Source of the DNA: Nectonema munidae
Taxonomy: Eukaryota; Nematomorpha; Nectonematoida; Nectonematidae
NCBI GenBank assembly: GCA_030549495.1
Contig: JAUIRK010000164.1
Span: 124,001 to 188,000, forward strand
Reading direction: 5' to 3'
DNA length: 64,000 nt
Shown here piece by piece: positions 44,443 through 54,865 of the stretch. The notes under the pieces are model-generated. The model worked only from the letters and a program-made list of their open reading frames with translations. It was not told the origin of the DNA and made no database searches. The position numbers were made by a program, and so were the translations under genes. Every line of letters starts with the position of its first letter. Positions within the stretch are counted from its first letter, which is position 1.

Positions 44443-44965
44443 GGAGCGTCTTTTCACCCAAAAACACCCAAATATACACAAATATATTCTTTATTTACAA
44501 ATAAGAACTTGAAATTAAAAATAATATAAAATAAATACTTAAAATAAAAAGATATACAGATATTTAAGTTTGAACGAGCGCTGGTAATAGAGTATTGTTT
44601 TATATTTTTATGTCACCCATTTTCTTGCTAGGCCACACATATTAGTATAATTATTTAAATTAAAAATTTATTTTGTGTTATTAAACTTACTATTATAAAA
44701 TAATTATATTATTATTTATAAATAATTATTATATTTTAAGTTATTATTGAAAAAGTATATATTTCAATTATTAAAATCTAAAATATAAGCAGAATACTTA
44801 GAATATAAGTTTAAAAGTTAACAAGACATAAAAAAATGTGTTTATAACTTAAATCAAAACTACTATACTCTTTATTTTAAAATTTTTGAATTTTTTCTAA
44901 AAGTTTTCTGATGTTTCTTCGTGTTTTTGTGTGTTTTTGGGTGTTTTGGGTGAAAAGACGGTCCC
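44443..44965. mobile_element. Inverted-repeat MITE, GTCTTTTCACCCAAAA ends
   Basis: The left end reads GGAGCGTCTTTTCACCCAAA and the right end, inverted, GGGACCGTCTTTTCACCCAA, each followed by AACACCCAAA and ACACAAA repeats. Arms are about 40 bases. The centre is AT-rich without coding capacity. No clear target duplication was found, so the superfamily is open. Confidence 0.65.
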
Positions 44966-45095
44966 AATTAATTATATTTAATTTAAAACAATTTTTAAAT
45001 TCAAGAAATATTAAAATTAAAATAAAATATCATAGCAAAACTAAAAAAATGAATTTTCAAAACAATTTTTTTCTCTTTTTACTATAGAAAATTGA

Positions 45096-46390
45096 TCAAT
45101 GATTGTTTGTATCAAGTGAATATAAAATGTCCGAATCAATGTATAGTAATGAAGGTGAGTTCAATCTAGGTTGCCTCTGATTTGATATTCGTTGGTTCTT
45201 CACTCTAGATAAAGTTGGAAAAGATCTTTTTTCTTTGCAATTTCTAATGGGTATTATGAGGAATATTCTTACAAAAATTCTTATGTTTGAAAATATAGTT
45301 GTTAAAATGTCATCTTTGGGCTTCAATATATATGAAATCTTTGATATTAACATGTTGGTATTTAATATATCATTACACTGCAAAAATTCATCTAAAATTA
45401 AAGGTTCTTATCCATTAATCTCCTAACAAAGAGTCGAAGAGAACAAGAAGTCCATAGAATATGTCCTAACAAAAAGTTCAAGTTGAACTTTAAAGGCATT
45501 ATAACACATCGTGCTATATTCTGTTAAAATAGTAAATAGATTTTAGCATCTTGAATAAGCATTTACTCTCGCTTTAACTTATTTTTAAAGGAATCTAATA
45601 TTGTGTAAAATATTTTTGTATGAAGTTTGTACGTGGATTAAGATGAGTATATTATTCGAGAATTTTATCAAATTTTTTTTTAATCTGTTTTTAGTATTAG
45701 TGTATATTGGTTCAACAAAATTCTTAGTTTAATCTTCTATTTAGTCGAACTGAAAGCATCTCATTTCAAAAATAAAAGACTTCAAATTTCAATACATGTT
45801 TACAACTGACAAATTCTCAGTTTCTATTTTTTAAAGTCCATACTTGTCGCGTCAAATTTCGTCAAAATTTTATATCTTATTTCAGTAAAATAGCCGTTGC
45901 GAATGATTCTATTTGTTTCAGAAGACCTTTACCCTAGAGCTTAGTAATCTCTTTTTGGGGTCAACACTCTTTGAGGGAACTAATTTTTTGTAGTTCATAT
46001 CTTATCGAAATGTATATATATAACTTTAACAGCATCCGCCATTGCGCTGAAGCTTTAAATAATATGCTTTTAAATAATACCAGAAGAAGGAAAAAGTTGT
46101 AAAAAAACTGAAATTTAAAATAGACAGCTGATGTTACAACAAGTTTTAAAGGGGGTTTACAGCTTTTATTCTAGATTGTAGACCATTATAAGTTCCATAC
46201 ATGTCAGCTGCATTGTCATAACTCTGGCGATCTTTTAAAAGGCTTAGCTTCAGATTTTACATAACGAACTATGGATGTGAGTTGATCACAATGACTATAA
46301 TAAGGGGTGTAATCAACAATGATTAAATAAATATTTGGCATGTTTCATTTATATTAATTGCGTGAATATCTTAAGACATTAAATTTATTA
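45096..46390 (-). pseudogene. hAT transposase relic (ZMYM1/TTF-type domesticated-like clade)
   Basis: Read on the minus strand, three blocks appear in order. About 46260-46340 gives LIIVDYTPYYSHCDQLTSIVRYV (abridged: IVDYTPYYSHCDQL), equal to the IVDSTPD--H-DQL block with the first catalytic aspartate. About 46140-46240 reads QSYDNAADMYGTYNGLQSRI, the Q-YDNA--M-G-YNG-Q block with the second aspartate. 45096-45383 reads IFSNIRIFVRIFLIIPI and KRSFPTLSRVKNQRIS, the C-terminal hAT dimerisation block (normally ERSFS-L--IKN-LRS). Frameshifts, stops and a gap in the insertion domain show it is inactive. Confidence 0.8.
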
Positions 46391-48177
46391 ATTCATTTGT
46401 GATTGTTTTTGACATATATGAAGTATATCGTATATCTAACTGTAACCATTTTTGAAAATTTTTTTAGCTTTTACATATAAAAGGCTTTATAATTTATAGA
46501 CAAATTTATAATTTCTTATACAGATTACGTGACTGTCATTTGACGTTTTCATTTCTTGAAAACGTATATTTTGGAAAAATTGTTTACATAGAATATTAAT
46601 TTAGTCAAACCTAATAACGACCACCTTTATTAAACGATAAGTTTTATTTATAACATATTATTCTTAATTATGCTAATTTGATAATGATTAAGCGAAAGGC
46701 CTAATTACGAATAACAATTTTTATGGTTCCTTTAAGTCGCCTTGACTTCATATATTTCTTAGAATATCCATGTTTTTTGAGCTTTTTAGTCATATAGTAT
46801 GACTAATACATGTTTTAAAATTCATCGAATATAACAATCTCTTTAAAGGTGTAAAATTTTTGGAAACTGATTTTTCAAGAATAAGAGAAAAGTATTTTGT
46901 TTAAAGCAATAACCATTTATGGTTTTATGTTTGAAAAAAGAAAGCCAAAATAATTTTAAAAATAATAAAAATGAGTATTTTCTTTGATTTTGGAATGATC
47001 GTTGATTGATCAAATTTCTTCTATTTTAAATAATTTTATTTTGAGTAAAACATTTTGCCCCAAAACATGATATTTGAAGAAAATAGAATTAAATTAAATT
47101 TCGGATAAGTAAATTTGTGACAAAGAAAAAATAAGAATTTATATATTTTGATATTTTTAAATTTTAAGAATATATACCATATTTTATATTCTTTAATGAA
47201 ATAAATGATAATCCTTAAGGAATGATTATAAAAAGTAAGAATAAATTAATAATTAAAAAATAATTGTAAATTTTCTTGTTCAAATTATAATATGGCATCT
47301 AGTAGTAAAATTTTCAAAATTTATATATAACACTTATTTCTGAATCTATTAAACTTTTAGTGTACTTCCAAAAAAAATTTTAGGCGCATGATTGTTGTGT
47401 ATCCTATTTGTAATTGGTTTCTGATCAAAATGTCCTCTACTAAAACTTTCGAAAATCAACAATGAATTTGTAAATTTATTTCAATACATATAAAGTTTAT
47501 TTTCATTAATGAATTCATTCCTATTGGCTATCAATTATCTATTTATATTATTAACAAATATTAACTAACTTTTTTATAGTAAAGAAAGTTCGTACTTCAA
47601 GATTTGAACCGGTTGACCTACAATTTGAAAGCTTTTGTTTTCCGGAATTTTGCAAGTGGGAATTTTGAGAATTTTGGAAAGTGGGATTTTGACTAGAAAT
47701 CGATGTGAGTTTAAAATTTAGATTTTTTTAAAAGAGTTAAAAAATTTTTTATCCATAAAGTTGGCTTTTTATTTTTGTTCCTTAGAAAAAGAAAAGAAAT
47801 CAATTAAAAACTGGTATAGTTCTTTTTTTTTATCTTTAGTCATATTATATTTGGAAACTGCCATGTATAATCAGAATGGCTAGAAAAAAGATTATTTTTT
47901 TTTGATTTTCGTACCTTTTTGTTTAGGACTTTTTGGTTAAGAACTTTTGTAATTCTATCAAAACTTGATTCTAAAATATATTATTTTACTTTATTAAGGC
48001 TAGTCTTTTTGATTTTTGTTATATAATTAATAATTGGATTAAATTCACTTTAAACTAGCACGTTGGTCACTAACAGTATGTGTTCTAACTTTGCATTGTA
48101 GCCTGTAAAAAATTTCAGCTAAATTATTCATATATTAAAATTATACGCATCTTTGTACATGAACTTACCCCCAAAAC
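46391..48177. other. AT-rich, no feature recognised
   Basis: I see no exon, repeat or RNA gene here. The N-terminal part of the hAT element to the left may extend into it. Confidence 0.4.
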
Positions 48178-48366
48178 GATTGTAATAAAAAATTACAGCT
48201 TTTGAAAAGAAGCTTGGATAATAGCATTCTTTAACAAGAAAAGTTTTGCTCGATTTTAGAATTTTATTTTCATTAATAAAAATGTTCTGGAGGCTACAAA
48301 ACACCTTGTTGCATGCCAGGAAATTTTTTCTTTATTTTCTTAAATTTGTAAAATACTATCAATTTA
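48178..48366 (+). repeat. Dispersed repeat R2, copy 1
   Basis: This is inverted relative to 53697-53877. Shared phrases in order are TTGTAATAAAAAATKA, TTTTGCTCGATTTTAGAA, TTCATTAATAAAAATG, AAAACACC, GCATGCCA-GAAATTT and AATACTATCAATTT. The two copies flank the LINE at 48409-52714. Confidence 0.7.
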
Positions 48367-49039
48367 TCAAAACCCGTTAATTCAAGAACAGTTTATTGAT
48401 TTGGTTAAGAAGAAGAAGAAGAATTTATTCATATACGCAACACTTGTGAACAGTTAGTCAAAAAGAAACTAAATATTTATAATAAAGAAAAAAACATGTG
48501 AAAGGATTAAAACGGAAAAAATCAATAGCAATACAAAAGTTGTGTTGTATGGACATACACAAAGGCGACTTAAAGCCGCTGAACGTGATAGCCCATTTTC
48601 AACATGATCTACAAAGTATCTATGCTATTATATAAATTTTTAACCTCTATATAAAGACTCATAGTCATATTATTCAACATTTAGATAGGAGCAAGAAAAA
48701 CAAATTTCTTTAACGCACTGGGCGTCATATGCTTCCATTAATATTTTTTTAATTTTTTTCTTGAAAGGATGTTTACGAAGTTGAAACATAGTTCTAATAT
48801 CGCTATTTTTTGGATTTTTTAATAAGAATGCAATTTTGAACTCAACTGATTGTTTGCATTTTTCGTTTCTAAATCTTGGAATGAATAAATGAAATTTACT
48901 TCTGGTTTCATAATGATATATCTCGTGATTTAACTTGACGAATGAAGAAAGTTTGAGGGAAACAGACCGTTTAAAAAATTGTGTAAAAAAATCAATAATT
49001 TATAACTGTAAATTTCATGTATTTTTAGACTATTCACCA

Positions 49040-51599
49040 TCAAAAATTTCCTATACTTGTATGCTGATTATAATTTAAGTTCAAAGCTGTTCTTAACAAT
49101 CTTTTTTGCAAACTGAATATTCTTTCAAGGCTTTTATGACCCCAATTTACTATAGAATAGTTTAAGATAGGTAAAACTAGGGCTGTAGCTTTTATATTAA
49201 TTGGTAGATATTTCAGAGCTTTGAATTTTGCATAAAAAAAACACAATTTACTACACAAGGAGTTGATATGTTCATTCCACGAAAGCTTCCTGTCCATAAT
49301 AACACCAAGAAAATTGAATTTGCTTATAGTTTCCAAATTGTGTGAATCAATCCTAATATTGGGAGTGAATGTCACTGTTGAACAAGTAAACAGCATTGCT
49401 TTATATTTTGCATAATTAATGAATAACTGATTATTTAAGAAGAGTTTATTGACTTAAACCAATTTATTATTCAGCTCTTCATTATCCTGGTGATTATTCA
49501 TTTCGGCAGTGCTTGTTAAATCATATGCGATACTCCTTGCGGTACTCCAGCAGGCGCACTGTCATAAACATCATAAAACTTTCTGTTTACGAAAGCAGAA
49601 AACTTCCTATTTTCATGAAAGGATTTCTATCAATCGAAGAGAGGACTTCGAAAAGAGAGGAGTGAAGATTTTCAATACTTTCGAACTTTCTAAAGCCAAA
49701 TTGATGATCTGTCAACAAGCAGTTAAATTCAAAATAGTTTTATATTTGGTTATACAAAATCTTTGAACAAATGGGGACTATGCTCACCGGCCTATAGTTT
49801 TCAACACAATCTGTACCTTTTTTTTTAGGGATCAGTAACACTTTACTTATCTTGAATATCTCTGGAAACAGACCATAAGATATGCATTTGTTGTAAAGAA
49901 TATACAATGGATGTATTATTGCATTGGCGATAGCCTTTATTGCGTTCACTGAAAGTCCATGTATATCAGCTGAATTGCTAAACTTCATTTGCGTTATGGC
50001 ATTAACCCATTAAGTCCCAATCTTCCCATTTGGGAACATAAGTAATTTCATCTTCGGCTGCTTTTTTCAATGACTTTGAATATAAATCGTCTGCGTTTTT
50101 TTAAATATCGTCTGATTTCTATGGTACTTAATGGGTTAAGTATATCGTTATATGAAACACTCTCAAAACAAAACGAAAATTTAGAATCACGAGTCAAGTT
50201 TTTACAAGTAGTAAAACTACTATCAGCCAGAATCATATCACCTATTTTACTTTTAAAATGCTTAGCAAAAGTGTTTGCCAATTGGTCATCCCCACCTTCC
50301 GGGTTAATCGATAAGTTAATTTTATTATCAGACTTCCATATTTTTTAGAGTCATTCTTTACAATTAACAAAAATGTTTTCAAAATATTTTACTTTTGAGT
50401 TCCAAATTAGCTTTTTTAAACTTTTTACTTTCTCTTTGAATTTTATTTTCAGGTTTGTAAAATGAATGCCAGAACATTTGGTCATTTTTTTGTATACATT
50501 ATCTTTATTTTATATTTCATTTAAAATCTCATTACTAATCCATGGGTTTTTGCTATATCTATATTTATTCTTTTTAGGTTGGTAAAACGAAAAACTATCA
50601 AACTTAAAAATAATTTCATTAATAAGTAGTGTAGCAATTTCATTTGGATACCCTTCAAGAATATTATCCCAGTTAACTTTCCTTAATGATTTTAGAGCTT
50701 TCTTATAACTAATCTTTGTTATGAATAGCTGGGCTATTATTTTCATTATTCTTATCTACAAAGTTCAGCGAAACGAAAAGTGGTGAATGGTCCGACTATG
50801 ATTTATCTGGGACTCCTGAATAGGACAGTTGAAGACCACTACTCACAAAAATATTATCGATACAGCTTTTGGATAAAGGTTTTGTTATACTGCTTATAGC
50901 TTTACACAAGCCATTACTTATCATATTTCCCATAAAATCTTTAACATGACAAACGTGAGAATCATTGAAGTTAATAATAAAGTCACCTAAAATTATATTG
51001 TAATTCGATTTAGTTATCGTAAGGCAAAATTCATCAAACTCCTCATTAAAGCAATCTAAATCGTTCTTAGAGTACGAAGTGTGCCTGTAGATATTGTGGA
51101 TATGAAAATTCTTGTTATCGAATTTAACATTGATTGAAAATCTCTCCCATGCTTTATTCAATGTATCAAAGTTTGTTACCTCAAATTTTGTGGACCTATG
51201 AATGAAAAACCCGAGGCCCCCGTGAGAACTTGAATGTGAGGGTTGTGATAAAAAAGTGTAATTTGAATCACAAAAGTAAGTATTACTAGAATAGTCATTG
51301 AGCCAACTCTCTTGAATAGCTATAATGTGGAATACTTTATTGGAATTGACTTCCAACTGTTGTAAAAATAATTTCAGAAAATCAAAGTTAGCGTACAGGG
51401 AACGAATGTTGATTGTCATTATATTGAAATCAGACAAATAATCCTCTAATTTACCTGATTCAACTTCGACATTATCATATCGTTGACACAAATTTGAAAA
51501 ATCAGAATAAATAATATCATCTAACTCATTAAGATTTTCAGTAACAAAAAATCCATAATTATTAATCACTCTCATAATATGCTGTATGCTTACTAACAA
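49040..51599 (-). pseudogene. LINE ORF2 (AP endonuclease and reverse transcriptase), interrupted
   Basis: ORF2 begins MLVSIQHIMRVINN at 51599, overlapping the end of ORF1 by 38 bases in another frame. The endonuclease part (50796-51420) shows TINIRSLYANFDFL, IIAIQESWL, GGLGFFIHR, NIILGDF and a C-terminal SKSCIDNIF. The polymerase part shows GLSVNAIKAIANAIIHPL, ISKVLLIPKKKGTDCVENYR and PVSIVPICSKIL, then DHQFGFRK and GVPQG in broken frames. The C-terminal segment at 49040-49396 has FLGVIMDRKLSWNEHI. No YxDD catalytic box is visible: the sequence jumps from GVPQG to the downstream region. It is inactive. Confidence 0.88.
50002..50139. mobile_element. TTAA-type MITE (piggyBac-like ends), copy 3, inserted in the LINE
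   Basis: It runs from TTAACCCATTAAGTCCCAAT to the inverted TTAACCCATTAAGTACCA, with TTAA at both borders. Removing it together with one TTAA restores an uninterrupted LINE reverse-transcriptase frame (SYNDILN-AITQMKFSNS). That confirms both the borders and the TTAA target duplication. The interior matches the copy at 34447-34581 over most of its length. Confidence 0.92.
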
Positions 51600-52714
51600 A
51601 ATTCACTTCATTTTTATAACAAGGACAATCATGCCAACCAGCCATATGATTTTTATTGTCAAAATTTTTGATCTTACAATTATAGCATACGAGATGACTT
51701 GAATATTCGTTTAACTCATATTTATCTTTATCATGATGGCTCAAAGAGCGTAACTTGCATACTTTTTGATTTTTACAAATTTTCTTGGTATGTCCATACA
51801 CACAACAATTAGTACAAAACTTTACAGAGATATAAGGATAGCATTTAGTTCTATTATAACCTATGTGCATATAAAAGTCCTCCGTTTTGATACAAGAATA
51901 TATGGAAGGCGATACCTTAAACACCACCAGTTTCTTCTTCTCAAATATGGATTTTTTTGTGAACAAAATTTCAAAAGTGTTTCCTCCATCAATCAAGGTA
52001 TTTATATTAGAATTTTTTGAAACTATATCTTGTATAAGTTCTTCATTAGGAATTGAATCATCTATGTGGACATGTAACTTGGGGAGAAACTGTTTCATAG
52101 GAATTGGAGTAATTTCAGCTCCCTCCATCAGATTATGTGCTTTCTGTAAAATATTTTTATCTGGAAATGAAATCTTTATTGAGTTTTTGCTTTCTTTTAT
52201 CAAATTGATGGGTAACGATTTCAAGCAGGATTTAGTTTTAGAAAGATCTTCAGATCTAGTTTCACTCGATTTCACGTACAAACAATTTCTTTTTACTATA
52301 TCAGAATATGATCGTTATTCCGTTACTAATTCTTTATGTATTTCATCAGATTTATTCTTCAAATCATTGAACTTTTCTGTTATCACATGAAGCTTGGAAT
52401 TTATTTGATCATTAGCTAATTCTTTATGTATTTCATCAGATTTAACCATATTCTTCAAATCATTGAACTTTTCTGTTATTTTTTCATTTATCACATCAAG
52501 CTTGGAATTCCTTTGATCATTGACCGTATCTTTCTCCTCAAGCTTTTTTTTTTAACAAAAACAGCATTGGTTTTGATATACTAGCTTTTGAAACATCTTT
52601 AGACAATAATGATTTAAGTTCACCAACTTTTGCTGTGTTTATAACCTCTTTGATATCATCATCCATAACATTCAACGCTGAATCATCAGAACGTGTCTTT
52701 ATCTTATTGCTCAT
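51562..52714 (-). pseudogene. LINE ORF1 protein (coiled coil, RRM-like, CCHC zinc knuckles)
   Basis: This is the RNA-binding nucleoprotein of the LINE. It starts MSNKIKTRSDDSALNVMDDD at 52714. A run of nine A near 52545 shifts the frame. Then comes a coiled-coil stretch made of two tandem copies of about 30 residues (SKLxVIxEKFNDLKN...SDEIHKEL). An in-frame TAA lies at 52315-52317. After it the frame continues with a basic RRM-like region and FCTNCCVYGHTKKIC, a C-X2-C-X4-H-X4-C knuckle, and a second cysteine cluster (LVCYNCKIKN...DCPCYK) before the stop at 51562. Two disabling changes indicate a dead copy. Confidence 0.85.
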
Positions 52715-53109
52715 TCAGAGTTTCAGTGATAAATGATAAAAGCTAGTTTTAAGATAAAAAAGAATGCTAACTTTCACACTCCCAATTTTCTTTTCCAAAG
52801 CAAAAAAATTAAAAAAAGAAAAAAAAGAAGGAACAGGATATTTATAAACTTTCTGTTATAACTTTCTTTATAAAAAGCAATTCTACACCGAAAATAAACA
52901 AACTTAGACAGACATAAAAAACTTGGACGAATTCAGGCTAAAAATGATTGAGGATGTGCAAAACATGTTATTATGTAATATCTCGTAGCGATTTTTCTTG
53001 TGAAATGGGAGCGTCCTATGCTTGCAAAGATTGCTCTGAACGCTGATTCGGTTTGCCACTACATATGAGTATGAACAAGCGTTTTCCATGTTACTTACCA
53101 TTGAAACCA

Positions 53110-53295
53110 ATGTATTGCCAATGAGTCCTCTAATACAACCCTTTCCATATAGTCTTTAGAAAACAAAGATGTTTAATATTCTGACATCAAATATAAAATC
53201 GGTTCAACCAAAAATCCAGCTCCCTAAAGATTTACAAAAGATATCATTTTTAGTTATGGTATAAAATCTTCAACTGGTTGAGTATAGCATATCTA
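53110..53295 (+). repeat. Dispersed repeat R1, copy 2
   Basis: This is the partner of 21402-21585, same orientation, with many point changes and small indels. It shows no coding capacity and no inverted ends. Confidence 0.75.
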
Positions 53296-53696
53296 ATAGA
53301 CTATACAGATAGACTGTGACAATCCGTTTCAATAACTGGTAAATGGCAATATGCAGGGATAAAGACTTAATTACATCTGATGAGTAGTGATCTATCATAT
53401 ATGAATGTTTCGTTCCCTTGTTGAGCTTGAAGAGTTGTTCACAAACTTTCTAAAAATTTTCGGTGTAGCGGTCTTACTATAATTTTTTAATAGCTAGGTG
53501 TCTCATTTAAAAAAATAAATCAACATATAAACTACTGTACTAAAAATCGACACCATTGTTTATTCGAAAATTGTCTGAACAATCCAAATCTCAATGGGAT
53601 GGATGGCATCTGCTTTGTCTGAATTTGGCAGTTTGGCCAGTGTAACTTTTATATCATTACTCACTTCCGATCTGTTTCGGGATTTGGTATAAATTG

Positions 53697-53877
53697 ATAG
53701 TATTTTTCAAATTTTTGTAGATTAATGAAATAAAGAGAAATTTCTTGGCATGCTACACGGTGTTTTATGGCATGCAGAATCATTTTTATTAATGAAAATC
53801 TTGTTTTCATCAACAAATATGTTCTAAAATCGAGCAAAATTTTTCTTTTTAGAAGATATCATTTTTTATTACAATGG
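53697..53877 (-). repeat. Dispersed repeat R2, copy 2
   Basis: This is an inverted partner of 48178-48366, lying on the other side of the LINE. GGCATGC occurs twice within it. Confidence 0.7.
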
Positions 53878-54809
53878 AGTACTCTAATCTCTTTTCCTTG
53901 CAGCGCAAGGTTAAAGGAATTCATATATATTTAAATATTTCGCAAAATAAAAATTGTCTATTAGGTTCTTGTCATATACAAAATTGTGTTGTACGTAAAC
54001 ACAAGGCTGAGATAAGTTTGCAGAATCCATCGTTTCATCAATCTGGGCAAAAAAGTTGAAAATCTAATTCCGAATCAATAAAATCACCTCTGTCATGTCA
54101 TCAGACACCTCCTTATATCCTTATAACGGTATCATTTGACAGGAAGAAAAATCGTGGTGGGATTGAGAGCTTACAGTTCAAGTATAATGTCGGGTAATAA
54201 TGGTGGTGTGTTCATTGGACAAAAGTTCTTTTATAATAAATTTTGAAAATTATATATAAAAAAATTTCTTCCCATTTAGCAAATTTACTTTTTTCTATTT
54301 GATCAATGATCATGATGATATTTTATCGATATATGTATACGTACGTAGTTAAAATTACTCCTTAATTAGGTATTTTATTAACTCTCATCGATTTTAGCTC
54401 TAGATATAATTAATGTTTCTATTGATGTGATTAATAAGGATAGGACCAAATCCCTACTCAAGGCGAACTGATATGAAATTTGCTAGAAGCTCACAAAATT
54501 TGAATTTATAATCTGAAATCTTTCAAAGTCCTATAGATGGGTCATGTATTCTATTATATTCAATGATAAATAATATTGATGCAAATTTAAAATTTTTATA
54601 AAAGTTATGGTAAAAAACGAATCCTGGCTGCTACCCTAACAAAACCGAGCACTTTTAACGCTTTTTTTCGACTCTTCGACCTTAGTTTATCCATTCCTGC
54701 GTATAGTAATAAAAAAACAACCTTGAAATCTCAATAGTACCTCATAATTGTTAGGGATTTTATTGTAGATTTTGATATTCTAACTAAATAGATCATATTT
54801 TATTTTTAG
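53878..54809. other. 5' flank of the IDE gene
   Basis: The stretch is AT-rich. A T-rich acceptor ATTTTATTTTTAG ends at 54809, 56 bases before the IDE start codon. This suggests that the leader is spliced and that the promoter and first non-coding exon lie further upstream. Neither can be placed. Confidence 0.4.
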
Positions 54810-54865
54810 GTTAGCTTCTCTAAATCAAGAAATGCTTCTGAGTATTTTGTCTTTCTACTCTTATT

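Larger units (their letters stand above)
48409..52714 (-). mobile_element. Two-ORF non-LTR retrotransposon (Jockey/CR1-like LINE), inactive
   Basis: On the minus strand it has ORF1 (coiled coil, RRM-like region, CCHC knuckles), a short ORF overlap, and ORF2 (AP endonuclease, reverse transcriptase). A 3' UTR then ends AATAAATTC(TTC)3-TT at about 48409-48435. A short trinucleotide tail and no poly(A) fit CR1/Jockey-group elements. A TTAA MITE interrupts the polymerase. The 5' UTR limit beyond 52714 is not defined. Confidence 0.9.

Noticed and set aside
49509-49766. Plus-strand 85-codon frame
   Set aside because: The minus strand here carries eroded LINE polymerase (DHQFGFRK, GVPQG); the plus frame is its shadow.
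51766-52390. Plus-strand frames of 84 and 167 codons
   Set aside because: They are antisense shadows of LINE ORF1.
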